Of a stretch of 64,000 nt of DNA, positions 34,444 to 43,336 are shown piece by piece (positions within the stretch are counted from its first letter, which is position 1; each line of letters opens with the position of its first letter). Source of the stretch: Rhizobium hidalgonense (GTDB taxonomy: Bacteria > Pseudomonadota > Alphaproteobacteria > Rhizobiales > Rhizobiaceae). The translations under genes were made by a program, and so were the position numbers. The stretch is from NCBI RefSeq assembly GCF_002914525.1, contig NZ_LODW01000052.1, positions 1 through 64,000 on the forward strand, written 5' to 3'. Under the pieces are notes generated by a model. That model was not told where the DNA came from. It did no database searches and worked only from the letters and a program-made list of their open reading frames with translations.

Positions 34444-35424
34444 ATGCGCATTTCGAGCCGGCGCCTCGGCGTCTATGCGGTCGCCCTGGCCTTCGCCATC
34501 GTCGTGAACTTCATTCTTCCCCGGCTGATGCCGGGGAGCCCGGTTGATGCCATGGTCGCCCAGCTCGGGCCGCGGGCGACACCCGCCGCCGTCGAGGCGA
34601 TCAAGGCGCGCTTCGGCGCGGTCGACCAGCCGATGCTCTGGCAATTCGCCGATTACCTGAAGGGGCTTGTCACCCTCGATCTCGGCGTCTCGGTCAAATA
34701 TTACCCCCAGACCGTCGTTCAGGTTCTCGGCCGTTCGACGCTCTGGACCGTCTTCCTGGTGACGACAGCGATCATCTTCTCGCTCTGCGTCGGTGTCGTG
34801 CTGGGCGCAATCTCGGCCTGGCGCCGCGGCGGGCGTTTCGACACGATCGTCTCGCCGCTGTCGGTGATCATGATTTCGGTGCCGCCCGTCATCGTGGCGC
34901 TGACGACGCTTTTCGTCTTCGCGGTTTCGCTGCGCTGGTTTCCCGTCGGCTATGCCTATGATCCCAATCTCGACCCTGCCTTCAATTTCACTTTCGTCGG
35001 CAGCGTCTTCGCCCATGCGATCCTGCCGGTGCTGACGCTTTCGCCGTTTCTGATCGGTGAGTTCCAGACGACGATGCGTTCGTCGATGATCTCGGTGCTC
35101 GGCGAGGATTATGTGACCATGGGCCGCGCCAAGGGGCTGTGCCACCTCACTGTCATGTTCGGCTACGGCGCCCGCAATGCCATGCTTCCGGTGCTGACCA
35201 ATCTGGCGCTGATGCTCGGCGCCGTCTTCGGCGGCTCGATCGTCACCGAGATCGTCTTCAACTATCCCGGCCTCGGACTGACGCTTTATACCGCCAGCAT
35301 CGCCCGCGATTACCCGGTCATCCAGGGGCAGCTGCTGCTGATGACGCTCGCAACCCTCGGCGCCAACTTCCTGGTCGACATGATTTACGGGCTCGTCGAC
35401 CCGAGATTGCGGGAGGCTGCGTGA
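34444..35424 (+). CDS. ABC transporter permease, DppB/OppB type
   Basis: A 326-residue permease with a first helix near residue 10 and about six helices in all. The EAA-like loop (GEDYVTMGRAKGL near 220) and NYPGLGLTLYTASIARDYPV near 280 are typical of OppB/DppB. Its stop overlaps the next start (TGATG). Pairs with the following gene as the membrane channel. Confidence 0.9.
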   Translation: MRISSRRLGVYAVALAFAIVVNFILPRLMPGSPVDAMVAQLGPRATPAAVEAIKARFGAVDQPMLWQFADYLKGLVTLDLGVSVKYYPQTVVQVLGRSTLWTVFLVTTAIIFSLCVGVVLGAISAWRRGGRFDTIVSPLSVIMISVPPVIVALTTLFVFAVSLRWFPVGYAYDPNLDPAFNFTFVGSVFAHAILPVLTLSPFLIGEFQTTMRSSMISVLGEDYVTMGRAKGLCHLTVMFGYGARNAMLPVLTNLALMLGAVFGGSIVTEIVFNYPGLGLTLYTASIARDYPVIQGQLLLMTLATLGANFLVDMIYGLVDPRLREAA

Positions 35425-36326
35425 TGAATTTTACGCTATGGCCCATCCTCAAGCAGAAGAAGGCCCTGGCCGGCCTGATCATCATCGCCGTCCTGTGGTC
35501 GATGGCGCTGTTTGCGCCGCTCGTTGCCCCCGGCGAGCCCGGAGCGCGTGTCGGACGTTCGCACCAGCCGCCGTCGATCGAACATGTTCTCGGCACCACG
35601 AAAATGGGGCGGGACGTCTATCGCCAGTTCGTCTGGGGCGCGCGCAGCTCTCTCTCGGTCGGTTTTGCCACGGGCATTGCCATCACCGTTCTCGGCACGG
35701 CCATCGGGCTTATCGCCGGTTATGCCGGCGGCAGGACGGATGCGTGGCTCGACCTGGCGACGAATGCCGTGCTCGTCATCCCGAACATGCCGCTCTTGAT
35801 CCTGCTCGCCTCCTTCGCCGGCACGGTGGGGCCGATGACGATCATGACGATCATCGCGCTGACCTCCTGGCCGTGGGGCGCCCGGATGACGCGATCGCAG
35901 ACGATGGCGCTGCGCAATCGCGATTTCGTCACGGCTTCGAAGATGATCGGCGAGCCGGCCTGGCGCATCATCTTCGTGGAAATCCTGCCGAATCTGACGA
36001 CGCTGATCGGGATCAATCTCGTCGGCAGCATCATCTACGCCATCGTTGCCCAGACGACGCTCGAATATCTCGGCTTCGGCGATCCGCTGAAAGTCTCCTG
36101 GGGCACCATGCTCTACAACGCCCAGAACTCCTCGGCGATCATGGTCGGCGCCTGGTGGGACATCGGGGTGCCGGCGCTCGGCATAGCGTTGACCGGCCTC
36201 GGCCTTGCGCTGTTGAATTTCACCTTCGACGAGATCGCCAATCCGCAGCTCCGCTCCGGCCCGGCGCTGACCCGCTGGTTCCGCCTCAACCGCGCCCGCA
36301 ACAGGGAACTGGAGCTTGGCCGATGA
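35424..36326 (+). CDS. ABC transporter permease, DppC/OppC type
   Basis: A 300-residue permease. The N-terminal helix follows MNFTLWPILKQKKALAGL; HVLGTTKMGRDVYRQFVWGA is the conserved DppC segment (LGTDxxGRDxxSR type), and RNRDFVTASKMIGEPAWRII the EAA loop. A longer in-frame opening from 35139 is only the upstream gene read in another frame. The stop overlaps the ATPase start (ATGA). Confidence 0.9.
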   Translation: MNFTLWPILKQKKALAGLIIIAVLWSMALFAPLVAPGEPGARVGRSHQPPSIEHVLGTTKMGRDVYRQFVWGARSSLSVGFATGIAITVLGTAIGLIAGYAGGRTDAWLDLATNAVLVIPNMPLLILLASFAGTVGPMTIMTIIALTSWPWGARMTRSQTMALRNRDFVTASKMIGEPAWRIIFVEILPNLTTLIGINLVGSIIYAIVAQTTLEYLGFGDPLKVSWGTMLYNAQNSSAIMVGAWWDIGVPALGIALTGLGLALLNFTFDEIANPQLRSGPALTRWFRLNRARNRELELGR

Positions 36327-37138
36327 GCGACAATCTTCTGGAAATAGAAAGGCTCAATGTCGATTACCTCGTCGACAGGGGAGAGTTCCGCGCCGTCAAG
36401 GAGGTCTCCTTCACCATCGGCCGCGGCGAGATTTTCGGGCTCGCCGGTGAATCCGGCTGCGGCAAGAGCACGATCGCCTATGCCATCACCCGTCTTTCCA
36501 AGGCGCCCGCCTGGATCAGCGGCGGCAGCATCCGGCTCACCGGGCAGGATCTCTTGACGCTGCCGGAACGCGAGCTGCAGAAAATCCGCTGGAAGCGCAT
36601 CGGCATGGTCTTCCAGAGCGCGATGAATTCGCTCAATCCGCTGATGCGGGTCGAGGCGCAGTTCCACGACGTTCTGCGCCGGCACACCGGCTGCTCGCAT
36701 GAGGAATCCCGGGCTCGGGCCGAAGAAATGTTCCGCCTCGTCGGCATTCCCACGCATCGCATCGGCGATTACCCGCACCAGTTCTCCGGCGGCATGCGCC
36801 AGCGCATCGTCATCGCCATCTGCCTGGCGCTCAGACCCGAGCTGATCATCATGGACGAGCCGACGACGGCGCTCGACGTGGTCGTGCAGCGCGAGATCCT
36901 CGAACAGGTCGTCGATCTGCAGCGGACCCACGGCTTCTCGGTGCTGTTCATCACCCATGACCTGCACCTGATGGCGCAGCTCTGCCGGCGCATCGGCGTC
37001 ATGCTCAAGGGCGAACTCGTCGAAGTCGGCGACGTCGGCCAGGTCGCCCATGCGCCTCGGCACGAATATACCCGCAAGCTCTGGAATGCCATTCCGCAGC
37101 TTCCCGATCATCGGCATCTATCGGAGGTCGTGGCATGA
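36323..37138 (+). CDS. ABC transporter ATP-binding protein, DppD type
   Basis: A 271-residue ATPase. Walker A GESGCGKST (near residue 39), Q-loop FQSAMNSLNP (typical of the oligopeptide class), signature FSGGMRQRIVIA, Walker B LIIMDEPTTALD and H-loop ITHDLHLM are intact. It starts inside the permease stop and ends overlapping the next ATPase start by four bases. It lacks the long C-terminal Cys-rich extension often seen in DppD. Confidence 0.92.
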   Translation: MSDNLLEIERLNVDYLVDRGEFRAVKEVSFTIGRGEIFGLAGESGCGKSTIAYAITRLSKAPAWISGGSIRLTGQDLLTLPERELQKIRWKRIGMVFQSAMNSLNPLMRVEAQFHDVLRRHTGCSHEESRARAEEMFRLVGIPTHRIGDYPHQFSGGMRQRIVIAICLALRPELIIMDEPTTALDVVVQREILEQVVDLQRTHGFSVLFITHDLHLMAQLCRRIGVMLKGELVEVGDVGQVAHAPRHEYTRKLWNAIPQLPDHRHLSEVVA

Positions 37139-38079
37139 AAGCGGAGGTTAATCCCGTTATCGCTGAAGCCGTGATCCGGCTCGAAGACATCACGCGTAAT
37201 TTCGGTTCGGTCCGGGCGCTGAAAGGCGTATCCTTCTCGCTCTTTCCCGGCCGGGCATTGGCGCTCGTCGGCGAATCCGGCTGCGGCAAGACGACCTGCG
37301 CCCGCATCATCGCCCGCCTGGATAAACCGACCGGCGGCAGGCTGTTTTTCCGCGGGCAGGAACTGACCGCCCGCAGCGAGACCGGGGACGAGCATCGCTA
37401 CCGCCGTGAGGTGCAGATGGTCTTCCAGGATCCGTTCTCCTCGCTCAATCCGGCCTTCACCGTCAGCCATCATCTGGCGCGGCCGCTGCAACTGCATCGG
37501 CCGAGCGGCTCCAAGGCTGATCTCGCCGAGGAGATGACCCGGCTGCTGGCAAGCGTCGGGCTGGAGCCCGATCTGACCAGGCAGAAATTCCCGCATGAAC
37601 TTTCGGGAGGCCAGCGGCAGCGCGTCAACATCGCCCGCGCCCTTGCCGTCGCGCCAAGTGTGCTGGTCGCCGACGAGCCGACCTCGATGCTCGACGTCTC
37701 GATCCGCAAGGATATTCTCGATCTGCTCGCCACGGTGAAACGGGAAAACGACCTTGCCATGCTCTATATCACCCACGACATTGCAACGGCAGCGCATGTG
37801 GCCGAGGAGATCGTCGTGATGTTTTCCGGCCAGATGGTCGAATGGGGCGACACCGATAAGGTTCTCTCCGATCCCAGCCATCCCTATACGCGATTGCTGC
37901 TTTCCGCCGTTCCGGACGGCAGCAGGCCGTTCGTGACCGGCGGAAGCGCGCGTTTCCTCGAACAGGCGGAAAAGGTGCGTTCGCTGAGCCGCCCGGAATC
38001 ATCAGTGATCGAACAGGTCGGTCCCAACCATTTCATCCGCGCGCTCGGCGTCTCCAGCGCCGAAAGACCCAAGAGCTGA
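37135..38079 (+). CDS. ABC transporter ATP-binding protein, DppF/OppF type
   Basis: A 314-residue ATPase. Walker A GESGCGKTT, Q-loop FQDPFSSLNPAFTV, signature [14 protein letters not shown], Walker B VLVADEPTSMLDVS and H-loop ITHDIATA are intact. The C-terminal SDPSHPYTRLLLSAVP is the oligopeptide-ATPase motif. It overlaps the preceding ATPase start. The second ATPase completes a heterodimeric importer; the GH20 gene follows 37 bases on. Confidence 0.92.
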   Translation: MKAEVNPVIAEAVIRLEDITRNFGSVRALKGVSFSLFPGRALALVGESGCGKTTCARIIARLDKPTGGRLFFRGQELTARSETGDEHRYRREVQMVFQDPFSSLNPAFTVSHHLARPLQLHRPSGSKADLAEEMTRLLASVGLEPDLTRQKFPHELSGGQRQRVNIARALAVAPSVLVADEPTSMLDVSIRKDILDLLATVKRENDLAMLYITHDIATAAHVAEEIVVMFSGQMVEWGDTDKVLSDPSHPYTRLLLSAVPDGSRPFVTGGSARFLEQAEKVRSLSRPESSVIEQVGPNHFIRALGVSSAERPKS

Positions 38080-38116
38080 TTTTCAAAAGGCCCGACCTTC
38101 AAGAGGAAAAGTGACC

Positions 38117-40138
38117 ATGTCCACATCGCGACCGAAAGCCCTGCGGCTTGAAACCCTTTGGAACCCGCCCGCCGACGGCAAGGAGTTTTCCTATGTCCTG
38201 CGCCTCAAAAATCTCGGCAGCGAGCCGCTGTCGCATTTCTCCCTCTGCGTCAGCGGCCCGGGCCGTGTCGACCCGGCCGGGCGGGTCGAAGGTGCGACGG
38301 TCTCGAAGCGGCTTTCCAATTTCACCGAATTCCAGCCGCCGGCCGATTTCGTGCTCGGCGCCGGCGAGACCTGGACGATCTCCGTCTATGCGCTGAGCTG
38401 GCAGTTCCGCCATTGGACGGACGGCGCGACCAGCGCCTATCTCGCACTTTCCGATGGCCGCACCATCGTGCTCGGCATCGAGCCGACGCGTTCTTCGGTC
38501 AGCAATGCGCCGCTGAAGCGTGGCGCCGAGATCTATCCCGTGCCCGTCCATGCGCCCGTTCAGGTGTCGATCATTCCCTGGCCGAACCATGTGGCCGTCA
38601 CCTCCCGCCGTCCATTGCCGGCCGGTTTTGCGCCGCAGCCGCAGAGCGGCGAAGGGGAGGCGGCGGCGCAAGGTTTTGCGGCGCTGGTGGAGCAACTCTT
38701 TGCCGTCGAAGGCATCGTGCGTAGCGAGGCGGAAGGCGCAGTCCCGGTCGTCCTGAAGGATGCCGCGGGCTTCGGTCCCGAGGCCTATCGGCTGAGCTTC
38801 GACGAGGAGACATTGACGGTCGAGGCAAGCAGCCGGACCGGCTTTCTCTACGGCCTCGTCACCCTCGGGCAGATCTGGCGCGGCGCCAGGCTGCATCCCG
38901 GGGCCTTCCAGTTTCCGGCGTCCGGCGAGATCGTCGACGAGCCGGCGATGGGCTGGCGCGGCCTGCATCTCGATGTCGCCCGCCAGTTCTATGGCGCGGC
39001 CGAAGTCAAGAAGCTGATCGCGGTGCTGGCCTGGAACAAGCTCAACCGCTTCCACTGGCACCTTTCCGACGACGAGGCCTGGCGCGTCGAGATCGACGCC
39101 TATCCCGCGCTGACCGAAATCGGCGCCTGGCGCGGCCACGGCCTTGCCGTCCCGCCGCTGCTCGGTTCGAGCCCGGCCCGCACCGGCGGTTATTATCCCA
39201 AGGCCGTCATCCGCGAGATCGTCGCCCAGGCAAAGAGCTTCGGTGTCGAGATCGTGCCGGAGATCGACATGCCCGGCCATTGCTACGCCATGCAGCAGGC
39301 GATACCCGAACTGCGCGACCCTGATGAAACCGGCAGCTACTATTCGGTTCAAGGCTTTCCCGACAATTGCATCAATCCGGCGCTTGAGAAGACCTACGAG
39401 ATCGTCGAGACCATCCTGACCGAACTCATCGAACTCTTCCCGTTCAAGACGATCCATCTCGGCGCCGACGAAGTTCCGCTCGGCGCGTGGTCCGGATCAC
39501 CGGAGGCGCTCAAGCGCCTGCGCACCGTTGCCGGCGACGCGGTTGCCGATGCTCATGCCAAGCGGCTGAACGTCGTCACCAATACGCATGGCGCCGACGA
39601 TATCCACGGCTCGGGTGCGGCCATCCTGCAGGCGGAGTTCCTCGAACGCGTCCAACGCTTCCTGGCCGGCAAGGGCTGCATCACCGGCGGCTGGGAGGAG
39701 GCTGCGCATGGCGATGTCATCGACAAATCGAAGAGCTATCTCTGCAGCTGGCGCAATGTCGAGGTCTCGGCCGAACTTGCCGAACGCGGCTATGAGATGG
39801 TCGTCTGCCCCGGACAGGTTTATTACCTCGACATGGCGCTGAGGCCGGACTGGGACGAGCCCGGCGCCAGCTGGGCGGGAACCTCGGACGCGGAAAAGCT
39901 CTATAATTTCGATCCGGTCGGCGGCTGGACAGCGGGCCAGAAACAGAAACTGCTCGGCATCCAGGCCTGCATCTGGTCCGAACCGATGACGGATCGCGCC
40001 GTTTTCGACCGCCTCGTCTTCCCGCGTATATCAGGACTTGCCGAAACCGGCTGGATCAAGCCGTCGTCGAAGTCATGGGAACGCTTCAAGGCGCTCGCCG
40101 GGCTGATGCCGCTGCTCTACGGGCTGCAACAGTCGTAA
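38117..40138 (+). CDS. Cytoplasmic beta-N-acetylhexosaminidase (GH20)
   Basis: About 673 residues without a signal peptide, so the enzyme should act in the cytoplasm. The first 150 residues are an immunoglobulin-like/CHB-type domain; residues 155-275 resemble the GH20b accessory domain; the catalytic barrel starts at GWRGLHLDVARQFY near 280. The catalytic Asp-Glu pair lies in IHLGADEVPLG near 445. The family removes terminal GlcNAc or GalNAc from chitooligosaccharides and glycans. ATG 38117 is preferred over GTG 38111. With the family-5 importer upstream it suggests uptake followed by hydrolysis of chitin-type oligosaccharides. Confidence 0.92.
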   Translation: MSTSRPKALRLETLWNPPADGKEFSYVLRLKNLGSEPLSHFSLCVSGPGRVDPAGRVEGATVSKRLSNFTEFQPPADFVLGAGETWTISVYALSWQFRHWTDGATSAYLALSDGRTIVLGIEPTRSSVSNAPLKRGAEIYPVPVHAPVQVSIIPWPNHVAVTSRRPLPAGFAPQPQSGEGEAAAQGFAALVEQLFAVEGIVRSEAEGAVPVVLKDAAGFGPEAYRLSFDEETLTVEASSRTGFLYGLVTLGQIWRGARLHPGAFQFPASGEIVDEPAMGWRGLHLDVARQFYGAAEVKKLIAVLAWNKLNRFHWHLSDDEAWRVEIDAYPALTEIGAWRGHGLAVPPLLGSSPARTGGYYPKAVIREIVAQAKSFGVEIVPEIDMPGHCYAMQQAIPELRDPDETGSYYSVQGFPDNCINPALEKTYEIVETILTELIELFPFKTIHLGADEVPLGAWSGSPEALKRLRTVAGDAVADAHAKRLNVVTNTHGADDIHGSGAAILQAEFLERVQRFLAGKGCITGGWEEAAHGDVIDKSKSYLCSWRNVEVSAELAERGYEMVVCPGQVYYLDMALRPDWDEPGASWAGTSDAEKLYNFDPVGGWTAGQKQKLLGIQACIWSEPMTDRAVFDRLVFPRISGLAETGWIKPSSKSWERFKALAGLMPLLYGLQQS

Positions 40139-40146
40139 GGCTCGGA

Positions 40147-40172
40147 TCGGGACCGTGATAGAACGGTCCCGA
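40147..40172 (+). terminator. Hairpin after the GH20 gene
   Basis: TCGGGACCGT pairs with ACGGTCCCGA around GATAGA, nine bases after the stop. No T-run. Likely end of the transporter operon. Confidence 0.6.
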
Positions 40173-40292
40173 CCGCCATTGGGGCACCCGATCGGGTTAG
40201 CGCGGTAAGTATTGTGGAATATGCGAATGTACGCATAATTTCGGCGGCCGGCGCTGCCAGGCAAGACCGATCGAGCGCTCTTGGGGATCCCA

Positions 40293-41315
40293 ATGGAAAC
40301 AATCGTCGAGGACGCCAATACCGGCGTCGTGTCGCCCGAACTCGTGGTCGATGCACTGTTTGCCTGCCGAAAGACGGCAGCGATCAGGGCGGCCATCGAG
40401 CTCGATCTCTTTACGCATATCGCCGAGGGCAAAACGGCGGCCTTGCTGGCGTCGGCAACAAGCGCCTCGGAGCGTGGGGTGCGCATCCTGTGCGACTACC
40501 TCGTGGTCCATGGTTTCCTGACAAAGGAAAGCGGACAGTACCGGATGACGCCCTCGACCAGGATGTTCCTCGATCGCAATTCGCCGGCCTATATGGGCTC
40601 CGCCGTGGAGTTCGTCGCGGCACCCGAAATACTGGACAATTTTCTGCGCGATCCGGCCGCCGTCGTACGAAACGGCGGTTCGGCCGGGCTTGCCAACATG
40701 TCGTCCGACAATCCCGTCTGGGTGAAATTTGCGCGCGGCATGGGCTCCTTTACCGGGCTCAGCGCCAAAATATTGGCTGGCGAAATCTCCGGCTGGCGGA
40801 GGTCTCTTAAAAAGGTTCTGGACATCGCTGCAGGTCCGGGCATTTTCGGGATCGAAATTGCGAAAGCCTTTCCAGCAGCAGAAATCGTCGCTGTCGACTG
40901 GGCCGCGGTCTTGGAGTTGTCGCGGCAGAACGCGGAAAAAGCCGGCGTCGCTGCGAGGTATCGGACGATCGCCGGCAGTGCCTTCGATGTCGACTGGGGC
41001 ACGGGTTATGATCTCGTCCTGCTTCCAAATTTCCTGCACCACTTCGATATGCCGACATGCGCTCAGCTGTTGCGAAAGGTCATCGCGAGCCTGGCAGCGA
41101 ATGGTCGGATCGTCGCGGTCGATTTCGTGCCGAACGAAGATGGCGTGTCGCCGCCTTTCCCCGCGGCCTTCTCCTGGGAGATGCTGGCCAGCACGCCGGC
41201 GGGCCAGGCTTATTCGCAAAGTGAGCTGACGGAGATGGCAAGACTGGCCGGTCTTACCGGCGTCACAGTCAAACCGATGCCGCCAACGCCAGCAAGTCTT
41301 ATTCTTTTCGAATAG
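40293..41315 (+). CDS. SAM-dependent O-methyltransferase (acetylserotonin/hydroxyneurosporene type)
   Basis: A 340-residue class I methyltransferase. Residues 15-95 form the dimerisation winged helix (ACRKTAAIRAAIELDLFTHI); the SAM site is VLDIAAGPGIFGIEIAKAFP near 175 and VAVDW after it; and FLHHFDMP near 250 has the His-Asp region of small-molecule O-methyltransferases. ATG 40293 follows GGGGATCC. The substrate is not recognisable; relatives methylate hydroxyl groups on aromatics, polyketides or carotenoids. It is a single gene with no biosynthetic neighbours. Confidence 0.82.
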   Translation: METIVEDANTGVVSPELVVDALFACRKTAAIRAAIELDLFTHIAEGKTAALLASATSASERGVRILCDYLVVHGFLTKESGQYRMTPSTRMFLDRNSPAYMGSAVEFVAAPEILDNFLRDPAAVVRNGGSAGLANMSSDNPVWVKFARGMGSFTGLSAKILAGEISGWRRSLKKVLDIAAGPGIFGIEIAKAFPAAEIVAVDWAAVLELSRQNAEKAGVAARYRTIAGSAFDVDWGTGYDLVLLPNFLHHFDMPTCAQLLRKVIASLAANGRIVAVDFVPNEDGVSPPFPAAFSWEMLASTPAGQAYSQSELTEMARLAGLTGVTVKPMPPTPASLILFE

Positions 41316-41400
41316 CCGGTGGGCTGGCATCCCTATGCCAGGATCAAGGCTGCCGTCCCGTCAGCCTGCGCCGAACAGATATTTCGCGAGAGAAGGCGCG

Positions 41401-42264
41401 TCACTGCCGCTGCCGGTAGGCAGAGGGTGTGACACCTGTGCCCGCCTTGAACGCCCGGGTCATGTGGCTCTGGCTGCTGAAGCCGCAGGCCGAGGCGATC
41501 TGCGCGATCGGGTCCATGCCTGATAACATCGATTTGGCGCGCTCGACACGCCGGTGGGCCACCCAGCCATGCGGGGACACACCGTAGCTTGCCCGGAACA
41601 TCCGCTGAAAATGAAAGGCGCTGAGCTGTCCGATCGCCGCCAGATCCTGCAAGCGGATCGTCTCATCGAGATGGGCCTCGATATAGTCCACGATCCGGCG
41701 CCGGATATGGGGAGCGAGCCCGCCGCTGATGGCGCGGGAACGCATCCCGCCATAACGCGGATCAACGAAGAAATCGTTGATCGTCTGCGTCATCGCTTCT
41801 TCAGCCAGCAGATGATCGCCCGCCGACATCGCTTGCGTCATCTGCCGAAGCGCGCGCGCCAAAGCGGGTGCATCGGCGAAAGTCGCTTCGGGAAGCACCA
41901 TGAGCCTGGAATCGCGGTCAAAGGTCTCGGCAAACATCCGGCGCATCTGATCGTCCGGAACATAGAGATGGACGAATTCGAAGGGGTCGGTGATTTCCCA
42001 TTCGGACGAGTGCCCCTGCGGCATGACGCACAAGGCTCCGGGCCGGCCCTGCGCGGCGGGGCTGCCATCCAGACGTCGCGTTCCGGCGCCGCCGGTGAGA
42101 TAGAGACTGAACGTATGTCCGTCCGGCCGTTCATAGCTCATCCTGTCGCTGCCATTGCTCCAGAGGGCCGCTGATCGTCCGAACCCCAGATCGATCGACT
42201 GCGACACCCGGGCAGAGGGGGATGCGGACAAAAAGCTGTAAACCGAAAGGCGGCTATCTTTCAC
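41401..42264 (-). CDS. AraC-family transcriptional regulator
   Basis: A 287-residue regulator. Residues 20-170 are a cupin-like sensor (HTFSLYLTGGAGTRR); the C-terminal 100 residues hold two helix-turn-helices (RLQDLAAIGQLSAFHFQRMF, then IAQIASACGFSSQSHMTRAF). GTG 42264 with GGGAAAG upstream is the best start; a longer frame to 42369 is possible but begins with TTG in the divergent promoter. It is divergent from an EamA exporter and probably controls it. Confidence 0.85.
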   Translation of the reverse strand: MKDSRLSVYSFLSASPSARVSQSIDLGFGRSAALWSNGSDRMSYERPDGHTFSLYLTGGAGTRRLDGSPAAQGRPGALCVMPQGHSSEWEITDPFEFVHLYVPDDQMRRMFAETFDRDSRLMVLPEATFADAPALARALRQMTQAMSAGDHLLAEEAMTQTINDFFVDPRYGGMRSRAISGGLAPHIRRRIVDYIEAHLDETIRLQDLAAIGQLSAFHFQRMFRASYGVSPHGWVAHRRVERAKSMLSGMDPIAQIASACGFSSQSHMTRAFKAGTGVTPSAYRQRQ

Positions 42265-42418
42265 TATTCTTTCCCACACGTATGACGTCCTCGCGAATGA
42301 TACCGGTGGACGGTCCGCGTGGCGAGCAGGAAGTCCAGGGCAATAAAATTTCGCAGCAAGAATCTGCAAGAGGCCGGCTCACGGTTGGCCTATCGATCGA
42401 GAAAACGAGGATCACTCC

Positions 42419-43333
42419 ATGGCAAACGCCGCTCTCTTCATCTCGACCGTCCTGATATGGGGGACGACCTGGATCGCCATTGCGATGCAGGTCGGTCCCG
42501 TGCCGGTCCTGGTCTCGGTGTTTTACAGATTTGCGCTCGCAGCCGTGATCCTCGTCGCCATCCTGGCTGTCATGCGGCAGCTTAAGGTGCCTGCCTTGCG
42601 CGATCAACCTTTCATTCTTGCGCAAGCGCTCTGCCTGTTCAGCCTCAATTTCATCTGCTTCTACAATGCTGCCGGCTTTATCCCGTCAGGGCTGATCTCG
42701 GTGATCTTCTCGCTGGCAACGATCTACAATGCCGTCAATGCGCGCCTGTTCTTCGGCGATCGCATTACCGGCCGCACGCTTCTCGCAGCCGCGCTCGGCG
42801 CCACCGGCCTTCTCCTGTTGTTCGCAGAGGAGGTCGTCGTCGATTTCAATCTGGACACGTTGAAAGGGATCGGGCTCGCAGCGCTTGGCACGCTGTTCTT
42901 CTCGCTTGGCAATATGGCGTCGCGTCGAAACAGCGCGGCCGGAATCTCACCGCTGACCGCCAATGCCTGGGGCATGACCTATGGCACGGTCGTCCTGCTC
43001 CTGCTGATTGCCGTGACGCAAACGCCGATCGTGACGCCGCCTGACATCAGGTATCTTGCCGCACTGCTCTATCTCGCGGCAATCGGATCGGTGATCGGCT
43101 TCACCACCTACCTGATGCTGGTATCCCGTATCGGCTCCTCGCGCGCGGCCTATGCCACCGTCCTGTTCCCGATCGTCGCCCTGTCATTGTCGACGGTCTT
43201 CGAGGGTTACCACTGGAGCGGTCTCGGCCTCATCGGTCTGGCGCTGACGCTTCTCGGCAACGTGGTCATCTTTGCGCGGACTCCAGCCCGTCGCGCGCCG
43301 CAAGTCGAGGCGAGGCTGCCGGCAGCCGAATGA
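42419..43333 (+). CDS. EamA-family (DMT) transporter
   Basis: A 304-residue inner-membrane protein with ten hydrophobic helices in two EamA repeats (1-140 and 150-290). Repeat 1 begins STVLIWGTTWIAI, typical of the RhaT/EamA family; repeat 2 contains LAAIGSVIGFTTYLMLVSRI. GAGGATCACTCC precedes the ATG. Family members export metabolites such as amino acids or drugs. It is divergent from the AraC regulator. Confidence 0.9.
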   Translation: MANAALFISTVLIWGTTWIAIAMQVGPVPVLVSVFYRFALAAVILVAILAVMRQLKVPALRDQPFILAQALCLFSLNFICFYNAAGFIPSGLISVIFSLATIYNAVNARLFFGDRITGRTLLAAALGATGLLLLFAEEVVVDFNLDTLKGIGLAALGTLFFSLGNMASRRNSAAGISPLTANAWGMTYGTVVLLLLIAVTQTPIVTPPDIRYLAALLYLAAIGSVIGFTTYLMLVSRIGSSRAAYATVLFPIVALSLSTVFEGYHWSGLGLIGLALTLLGNVVIFARTPARRAPQVEARLPAAE

Positions 43334-43336
43334 GGG

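Noticed and set aside
33445..35145. 566-residue minus-strand open frame over the binding protein and permease
   Set aside because: Shadow of the ABC operon, no recognisable domain.
35438..37138. 566-residue frame that would fuse an upstream segment to the DppD-type ATPase
   Set aside because: The segment before 36323 is the permease read in another frame; ATG 36323 overlaps the permease stop and gives the normal ATPase N terminus.
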